A DNA stretch of 54,069 nt. Source: Candidatus Nealsoniibacteriota bacterium (GTDB lineage Bacteria; Patescibacteriota; Minisyncoccia; Minisyncoccales; PWPS01). The stretch spans positions 1 through 54,069 of the forward strand of contig PUNQ01000056.1 in the NCBI GenBank assembly GCA_003551845.1, read 5' to 3'. Below, one piece after another: positions 47,889-54,069 of the stretch. Below the pieces are notes generated by a model. It did no database searches. It worked only from the letters and a program-made list of their open reading frames with translations, and was not told the DNA's origin. Position numbers and translations under genes: made by a program. Numbering within the stretch: the stretch's first letter is position 1; every line of letters starts with the position of its first letter.

Positions 47889-49004
47889 TCAATAACATAT
47901 TTCCGAATGCATTTTTTGACCATTTAAAACCTTCTTTATACATTCGGTTTCAAACCTCGTAAATCTATAAATTCCTCCATGCTGAACTTCGGGTAATTTC
48001 CAAACGACTTCACCACTTCTATTTATTTCAAATGCACGATTTTTCATTGATTCTGAAATTAAAATATTTCCATTCGGCAACTCTTGAGCACTTCCCATAA
48101 ATTCCGAATGGAAATTTTCTGTTCCCGCCTTATTATAGCTCCAAACTATTTCATTTTCCGGATTTATCTCCAATATTCGGCTGTAATCTCGTTTCTCCAG
48201 CCCGTTATCGAAAATCAAAATATTACCGCCTTCTGTCATTGTCGGATGGTGGGGTCTGTCCAGATCGACATCTGAAAACCAGACAATCTCTTCTTGATTA
48301 AAATCAAAAAGTATTATCATGTCAATATTTCTAAGAGATAACAGAATTCTGTCTTTTATAAAAATATCATCATAATCTTTATCCAAAACCGTTATTGAAT
48401 TCAGATGAAATAACTTAATCGCCTCATCGGAAGATAGGTAGATATCTTTCAGAGGTTCTTCTCGAAAAAGACTTTTTTCGGCTACTTCCTTCAGATTAAT
48501 TTCATTACTGCTTTCAAAAACTTCATAAAGAGAGACCTCTTTGTCGAAAACTTCTCCCGTATCAATTGCAACCCTCTTTAAGACTTCATCCTCAATGTGC
48601 TCTTCCAATAAGTCAGAGTAGCGACTTTTTCTTGATGAGGCAATTAAATTTTCTCTGAAAACTCCCGTGTCATGATGGCCCAGATCACGATTTTTCCAAA
48701 CCACATTGGATTTTTTATCAAAACGAACAATTACTTCACTGTTGTCCGTATAAATCAAATCACCATTTTCCCAGATTAAAGGATAATTAAATCTCATAAC
48801 GGAATCAAAGTTTTTGTCCACATCCCACTGATGCACAACCGATCCGGAATTTTCCATTAAAAAAACCTTTCTTTCCCTTCTGTCGTGAAAAAAATTCATT
48901 CCGGGATATACGTCTTTTGGATTTCTTTCAATAATCTCAAAACTTTCATAATCCGAAACCGATAATTTTCTGTTCCAAAAATCCAGTTGAAAAAAAATAA
49001 CCAA
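47889..49004 (-). CDS. arylsulfotransferase (ASST)-like beta-propeller protein; true start uncertain
   Basis: DRPHHPTMTEGGNILIFDNGLEKRDYSRILEINPENEIVWSY, AQELPNGNILISESMKNRAFEINRSGEVVWKLP. Confidence 0.75.
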   Translation of the reverse strand: MVIFFQLDFWNRKLSVSDYESFEIIERNPKDVYPGMNFFHDRRERKVFLMENSGSVVHQWDVDKNFDSVMRFNYPLIWENGDLIYTDNSEVIVRFDKKSNVVWKNRDLGHHDTGVFRENLIASSRKSRYSDLLEEHIEDEVLKRVAIDTGEVFDKEVSLYEVFESSNEINLKEVAEKSLFREEPLKDIYLSSDEAIKLFHLNSITVLDKDYDDIFIKDRILLSLRNIDMIILFDFNQEEIVWFSDVDLDRPHHPTMTEGGNILIFDNGLEKRDYSRILEINPENEIVWSYNKAGTENFHSEFMGSAQELPNGNILISESMKNRAFEINRSGEVVWKLPEVQHGGIYRFTRFETECIKKVLNGQKMHSEICY

Positions 49005-49243
49005 TATAGCTGCTGAGATCGAAAAAAAAATAGCGGCTCCCGAAATATATCTTGCTTTTTTCTTGAAGTTGATAGAACTGTAATTTGTTTATTTTATCTT
49101 GCTTAACTATACCATAAACAAAAAACAATGAAATGGATTTCAAAGCTGCAGCTTTATTTTGTGCCCGTTTGGAGTCTTCGACAAAACCGAAAAGATTATA
49201 TCACATCAGGCAGAATATTTATCCATCTTTTCGACCATCTCTA

Positions 49244-50794
49244 TCAAAGAATTAATTTTTCTTTAATTTCCTCGGTTCCTTCTTGTATTTCTTTTATAAT
49301 TTCTTCAGTTTCTTCTGCAAACATAGGGTTTTTGTATCGAGGAATAGGTCTTTGACCGGCTGATAACTTTGACAGTACTCCGTTTTGAGCCTTTTTCTCT
49401 TCTTCGGGCTCTATTACCCACAATAAAACGGGGTAATCCTCATTGATATATTTTTTTGCCCAAACCGAATCGAAGTCCCATTTGTCATACAGATCTTTCA
49501 AGGGTTCTTCCTCATATTCATAAAAATTTTCAATCTCATCCACAAGCAAACATTCCGTTTCCGTGCCATTTTCCTCTATTTTGCCTACACAATCTTTTTC
49601 ACCGTCTTGTTTGTAAGCGAACGAATTTTTTATAAATTCATTATTCCTACCACCGAAAACTCCGGCATAGTCAATATTTCCCACCACATTTCCGACAGAA
49701 TAAGAGTTCTTTATAACTCCTTCATCAAGATAGCCGACAAAGCCACCCACTTTGTTCCCATCATTATCGACTTCTCCCACATCTCCCGTAGCATATGAGT
49801 TTTTTACGGTTTTGAGATTGTATCCGACAAAGCCACCCGTCGTTCCCTCTTCCGCTTCTTCATCATAATTCCAATTTACATCACCTCCGGAATGAGAATT
49901 CTTTATAATTCCTTCATTAAAACCGACAAAACCACCTACTCCCCAATATCCTCCTTCCACATTTCCCCGGGAATAGGACTCTTCCACGGAAGCAGTCTCA
50001 TTTTCTCCGCTCACATTGTGGCCGATAAGACCTCCGACTTGATCATCCTCGCCTTGAACCTTTCCCTTGGCATAAGATCTTCTTATATCCGATTTTTCAT
50101 TTCTTCCGACAAGGCCTCCGAGGATTTTATTTCCCTCAACATTGCCCGTGGCATATGAATCTTTTATGGTCGCATCTTGATTCCATCCCACCAAGCCTCC
50201 GACAAGATCGTCTCCTTTCACTTCCACTTTTGCACCGGAATCGTTAATTGATCCCTTCCAATTGGTGGCTACAATTCCACCTACGTAATCATCTCCCTCC
50301 ACTATTCCTCCTTCCATATGCACATTTCGGATATTGCCGCTATTGTATCCGACGAGACCGCCGGTCTGCTCACCTCCCGAGATATCAACATTTTTCAATC
50401 TGAGATCAAAAATTTTTCCGCCACTGTCCACTTTGGAAAAGAGGCCGACTCTTTCTCTTGTACTCTCATCAATAGTCAGATTTTTTATCTCGTATCCGTT
50501 ACCATCGAAAATTCCTCCGAATGGACTCTCTTCATTTCCTATCGGTTGAAATTCTAAATTTTTGCAATCGATATCTTTTTTCAAAATATAATTACCATTC
50601 AACAAATAGTTGTCATCAATACCGATAAGTTGCATCTCCTCACAACTTTCAATCATTATTTTTTCTTGTCCCATAACTATTCCATTGGGTTTGGGAGTAA
50701 AAACTGACAAGATTAAAATTATTGTAATGAGAAAAAATTTATGGAAAATATTTTCTTTCCGCACTCCTCTTTTTCTTTTTTTTAACTTAATCAT
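49244..50794 (-). CDS. secreted GLUG-repeat protein
   Basis: Signal-like N-terminus; repeated VGGLVGWNQDATIKDSYATGNVEGN; C-term WDFDSVWAKKYINEDYPVLLWV. Confidence 0.88.
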   Translation of the reverse strand: MIKLKKRKRGVRKENIFHKFFLITIILILSVFTPKPNGIVMGQEKIMIESCEEMQLIGIDDNYLLNGNYILKKDIDCKNLEFQPIGNEESPFGGIFDGNGYEIKNLTIDESTRERVGLFSKVDSGGKIFDLRLKNVDISGGEQTGGLVGYNSGNIRNVHMEGGIVEGDDYVGGIVATNWKGSINDSGAKVEVKGDDLVGGLVGWNQDATIKDSYATGNVEGNKILGGLVGRNEKSDIRRSYAKGKVQGEDDQVGGLIGHNVSGENETASVEESYSRGNVEGGYWGVGGFVGFNEGIIKNSHSGGDVNWNYDEEAEEGTTGGFVGYNLKTVKNSYATGDVGEVDNDGNKVGGFVGYLDEGVIKNSYSVGNVVGNIDYAGVFGGRNNEFIKNSFAYKQDGEKDCVGKIEENGTETECLLVDEIENFYEYEEEPLKDLYDKWDFDSVWAKKYINEDYPVLLWVIEPEEEKKAQNGVLSKLSAGQRPIPRYKNPMFAEETEEIIKEIQEGTEEIKEKLIL

Positions 50795-50810
50795 ATTTAC
50801 AGCTTAAACT

Positions 50811-50926
50811 AAAAAACCGACTTAAAAGTCGGAGAGGGTTTTCTTGGTGATCGGTTACGCCACCGGCTCCTCGCAATTCAGGCGTCCAAATAAAACAATT
50901 GCGAATCAAGGCCCCCACCAAACTTT
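50811..50926 (-). ncRNA. candidate structured RNA (three-way-junction-like) with terminator, upstream of the GLUG gene
   Basis: TTGGTG/CACCAA closing stem, TCGCAATT/AATTGCGA hairpin, CGGT-GGCGTA-ACCG hairpin, then CCGACT-TTTA-AGTCGG-TTTTTT terminator; promoter TTGATT-N17-TATAAA at 50932-50960. Confidence 0.6.
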
Positions 50927-50974
50927 TTAAATTTATACCATTCTTTTAACTTCAAATCAAGAATGAATAAAAAA

Positions 50975-51811
50975 TCAATAAAAAATTATCGTTCGGCAAC
51001 AGCTTAGCCTTTTGCTCTTATCCGTAAGCACGCTTTGTTTCTCTAATTTTATCCAATCTGCATTCTTTACTTTTCTTAACTTCTCTTCATCCGCAATTGG
51101 AGTCTTGACAACATTGCTTATCTTTATTCGTTTTTTTCTTTTTTCATAATCAAAAATAATGTAGTCCAAAAAATCAAAAATGATAAATCCTCTTCTTAGT
51201 GCTCTTTCGGTTTTCTTATTTTCTTCCGGTAGATATTTTTTAATTACATTTTGAGTCTTTTTTGCCATTTCAAAAGATTCACCACATCCAACCGAACAAG
51301 GTATGTGTGACAGATAATAATATTCATTACCGAAGTATTCTTTTATTCGTGAACCTATTTTTTCCAACCCCTCGGTTCCTATGCTTTGTATATTGAGTAG
51401 AGTGTTTATCCTATAATCGAGCTCCATGTTATCACCCTCGTTAAAAATAGTCGACTCTTCTCTGGAAAAAGACTTATTACCACGCTTCCCCAAATGATGC
51501 TTCACGCAACACTTCGGATAACCGAGCATGAGTCCGAGCTTATAAAAATCACCCTTTTTTCTTATTTTTTTAACCTCTTTGCAAATTTCTTTCTTTTTTC
51601 CGATTGCTATTGATATATCAGCCGGATCTTCATCGGATGACCACATTTCTACTTCGAGTCCGAAGTTATTCAACGTCTTTTCAATAAGGTTTCTGTCATG
51701 GTGCCAATACAAACCATCAAAAAGAACATCCTTTTCTCCTTCATAAACCATGCACAGCTCTTGATAGGACCCCGGCCATGTATCTATTAATTTTGATATT
51801 TTTTCCGACAT
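50975..51811 (-). CDS. DUF483-like Cys-containing protein
   Basis: LGLMLGYPKCCVKHHL, LSHIPCSVGCGESFEMAKK. Confidence 0.6.
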   Translation of the reverse strand: MSEKISKLIDTWPGSYQELCMVYEGEKDVLFDGLYWHHDRNLIEKTLNNFGLEVEMWSSDEDPADISIAIGKKKEICKEVKKIRKKGDFYKLGLMLGYPKCCVKHHLGKRGNKSFSREESTIFNEGDNMELDYRINTLLNIQSIGTEGLEKIGSRIKEYFGNEYYYLSHIPCSVGCGESFEMAKKTQNVIKKYLPEENKKTERALRRGFIIFDFLDYIIFDYEKRKKRIKISNVVKTPIADEEKLRKVKNADWIKLEKQSVLTDKSKRLSCCRTIIFY

Positions 51812-51987
51812 TTTTAAATATGTAACGATAATTATATAAAACCTAAATAATTATTTCGAAGGCTTTAAGGTCCGTATGCCGATTTTATGAAAGGAAAATT
51901 TTGATTACAAAGAAGAATAAGGCTATTCAATTCGTGCTCGTAATTCATTTATTTTTTCTTCTATGTCCTCAGCAATGCGTTGAGCGA

Positions 51988-52302
51988 TTATTCGGTTACC
52001 TTTCTTATTTTTTTATTATTGGAAAAATCGCCGACCATTTTCACTATTTTTTTACAAGTATCGTCATTTCGTTTGGGGATGTAAAAAATCGTCAGATCAT
52101 CATCCGGATTCAATTCTTTGTAGTTTATCTCTTTTTCTGAAACAACCTTTTTCTCATCACCAATTCTTATTTTTTTCTCTTTAAAAACGGTTTTACTGTC
52201 AAATTTTATCGTAATAACTCTTCCCGTTTTTTTATCGATTCCCGTAATCAATCCTGCTTCAATTTTATTCACCATTATATCTGCTGTCTTTTCCTCCATC
52301 AT
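51988..52302 (-). CDS. hypothetical protein
   Basis: 104-aa ORF; ends near an A7 run, see findings. Confidence 0.5.
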   Translation of the reverse strand: MMEEKTADIMVNKIEAGLITGIDKKTGRVITIKFDSKTVFKEKKIRIGDEKKVVSEKEINYKELNPDDDLTIFYIPKRNDDTCKKIVKMVGDFSNNKKIRKVTE

Positions 52303-52425
52303 ATCTTTATATCTTTATAAAATATTATCTTAATTGTTTTCGGGTCTTTGAATCAGTATAGATAATTTTTAAAAAAACAAAAAGCGGAAACATTCCGCCT
52401 TTTGTTTTATTTGTATTTTTATTTT

Positions 52426-52836
52426 TTATTCCACTATCAAGCTCCCGTACATTCCCTCTTCTCTATGATTTTCCACACTGCAATAATACTCGAATTCACC
52501 GACTTGATCAGCAATAAAATCAATTGTTTGGATTTCTCCTTCCGAAAGAACTTCCGTAGCTACGCCGAATTCATCTATAACAAAATCATGCGTTCCTCCC
52601 GTCACGATAAATTCAATCACCACCTCATCACCTTGATTGACCACTATATTCGGATTTTCTTCTCCGTTAACGTAATATTCCCTACCTTCCGCTTCTATTT
52701 GCAAAGCAACATCCCTCGATTCAATTCGTATATCTTCTCTATTTAATTCATCATTAATTTCACCCATCTGAAAAGCAAGAATGATTCCAACAAGAGCCAG
52801 AGCGATAACGAGCGGAGCAATTATTTTTTTACTCAT
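52426..52836 (-). CDS. cupredoxin-domain protein, membrane anchored
   Basis: VNQGDEVVIEFIVTGGTHDFVIDEFGV, DQVGEFEYYCSVENHREEGMYGSLIVE. Confidence 0.88.
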   Translation of the reverse strand: MSKKIIAPLVIALALVGIILAFQMGEINDELNREDIRIESRDVALQIEAEGREYYVNGEENPNIVVNQGDEVVIEFIVTGGTHDFVIDEFGVATEVLSEGEIQTIDFIADQVGEFEYYCSVENHREEGMYGSLIVE

Positions 52837-52951
52837 ATATAAGCTTTATTTAATAATTCGACCTTTGTTAATTTTATCACGACAAAACCATTTGGACAAT
52901 TTTTTAAAATGGGCTTTTTTGTTGTCCGTTTCTTTGAGTTGCGGAATCTAA

Positions 52952-53617
52952 CTACGGACACAACCGGTCCGCCGACTGCCAAAATTCTTGATCGGGTCTC
53001 CTGCAAAACGTTCTTTCACCCATCCATACCAAAATCCAGCTCCCTTCCTCCGAAACGATAAAATCATACCGGGTTTCGTTTCCACCGATCGAATCATCCG
53101 GAAAATTCATTGCCTGAACGTAGGCCGACAACCCTTCTTCGGCCGGCCCCGCATCTTCATAGTCAGCAATAGGATATTCGGCTACGACACTTTCATCCAA
53201 TGAGTGGAAGGATGCGTAGTACTGAAACATGTCTTCGGAATATGCATCCAACTCTTCTTGAGACGGCACCTTTTCTTCCAGTATTCGCTCGATGAAATCA
53301 ATTGGAGTTTCTCCCGATTCAAGATTGAATTCCGTCTCTACCAGCCTTGTTTCTTCGTCCGTTATTTCAATTTCATACGGAAGTTCGGCATATTCTTCAC
53401 GTGACTTTTGGTCTATCGAATCGCGATCAAGTGTAATTCGGCGATCTCTAACTTCCGTTTCCCGAGGAAGTCTACCGAGCTCCATTTCGACTTCCGTCAA
53501 CTCTATATCATTATCGTTTACAATCAGCTCCTCTTCAAAATTACCGATCCAAAGAATAAATCCCGCAGCCAATACGGCTAAAGCAATAATGATTTTTAAT
53601 CCCGTTTTTGTCTTCAT
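52952..53617 (-). CDS. membrane-anchored hypothetical protein
   Basis: N-terminal TM; no family recognised. Confidence 0.55.
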   Translation of the reverse strand: MKTKTGLKIIIALAVLAAGFILWIGNFEEELIVNDNDIELTEVEMELGRLPRETEVRDRRITLDRDSIDQKSREEYAELPYEIEITDEETRLVETEFNLESGETPIDFIERILEEKVPSQEELDAYSEDMFQYYASFHSLDESVVAEYPIADYEDAGPAEEGLSAYVQAMNFPDDSIGGNETRYDFIVSEEGSWILVWMGERTFCRRPDQEFWQSADRLCP

Positions 53618-53641
53618 ATTATGACTGTGATTAGTTGATAA

Positions 53642-53869
53642 TTATTGAAAAAAGTTGATCCAAATTGCAAGTATTCCGTGAGCCAAACTGACAATTACGG
53701 CTATTACGGCCACCCTTGAGTGCCATTTAAAAGGAATTACCCGAATTTTGAATTTCATATTCAGGGTGGCGATAAGAGCGGCAAAAAGTATTAACAATAA
53801 TGATAAAAGTCCCAGCCAAAGAACTAACGGTCTTCCGAATATCATGTAATAAGCGATGTTTGATAGCAT
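53642..53869 (-). CDS. small two-TM membrane protein with conserved-looking His (possible haem-b type)
   Basis: FKWHSRVAVIAVIVSLAHGILAIW. Confidence 0.5.
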   Translation of the reverse strand: MLSNIAYYMIFGRPLVLWLGLLSLLLILFAALIATLNMKFKIRVIPFKWHSRVAVIAVIVSLAHGILAIWINFFQ

Positions 53870-53937
53870 ATGTTTTTACTAAAATCCTTATTTAACGATA
53901 CCACAAATTAAAGTTCAATTAAAATAACAAAGGCTCG

Positions 53938-53951
53938 GATTAGATCTAATC
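53938..53951. repeat. perfect 14-bp palindrome
   Basis: GATTAGATCTAATC. Confidence 0.8.
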
Positions 53952-53995
53952 ACTCTTACATCCTGCATTATAAAGCTTTGAAAGTGTTAATCCAA

Positions 53996-54069
53996 TCAGG
54001 GCTGTAAAACTTCTTCCGTTTCACCCTCTATCGATATAACCACATCATCTATATCCTCGAATTGGAGTA
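53996..54069 (-). CDS. C-terminal fragment of a CDS entering from the right edge
   Basis: Minus-strand frame ...LQFEDIDDVVISIEGETEEVLQP*. Confidence 0.45.
   Translation of the reverse strand, partial: LQFEDIDDVVISIEGETEEVLQP

Noticed and set aside
49128-49355. 75-aa plus-strand ORF near 49.2 kb
   Set aside because: Partly antisense to the GLUG gene 3' end, no motif; not supported as a gene
1-54069. Recoded UGA (code 25) as in SR1/Gracilibacteria
   Set aside because: UGA is used as a functional stop, e.g. at the ATGA overlaps 38172-38175 and 39356-39359 and at the end of copA
1-54069. CRISPR arrays, IS elements, prophage
   Set aside because: No regularly spaced repeats, transposase, integrase or phage structural proteins were seen by eye or in the ORF list

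Overview
The gene content and architecture look like a Patescibacteria/CPR-type bacterium; this is inferred, with no search run. Almost everything is on the minus strand. (1) About 1.97-18.0 kb is a long translation block, in transcription order rpsL-rpsG-fusA-tuf-rpsJ-rplC-rplD-rplW-rplB-rpsS-rplV-rpsC-rplP-rpmC-rpsQ-rplN-rplX-rplE-rpsN-rpsH-rplF-rplR-rpsE-rplO-secY-adk-map. It has no rpmD (uL30) between rpsE and rplO. (2) About 20-26.4 kb is a copper-handling operon: CsoR, CopA, a CopG/DUF411-like protein, a DsbA-like protein and several unknown membrane proteins. It sits behind a TTGACA-N17-TAATAT promoter with an adjoining near-perfect 27-bp inverted repeat. (3) Surface proteins include two prepilin-like proteins sharing an N-terminal stalk but with unrelated C-terminal modules (FISUMP versus GLUG), plus a secreted GLUG protein. 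(4) An IscR-IscS-IscU-MnmA-DUF1858-ThiI sulfur/tRNA-thiolation cluster follows. (5) About 37.3-45.3 kb carries three radical SAM enzymes, a DegT-type aminotransferase, a NodU/CmcH-type carbamoyltransferase and a GT39-like protein, with an arylsulfotransferase-like protein and a DUF483-like protein further along. (6) A Dps gene has a palindromic operator. (7) A cupredoxin lies near the end. Read by eye, two intergenic regions look like undocumented stand-alone structured RNAs. The stronger one (~27.74-27.90 kb) has its own consensus promoter, a rod-like 6S-type fold and an intrinsic terminator. One tRNA-Pro(GGG) and one missed 53-aa zinc-ribbon ORF were also found. No CRISPR, IS element, prophage or reverse transcriptase was seen.
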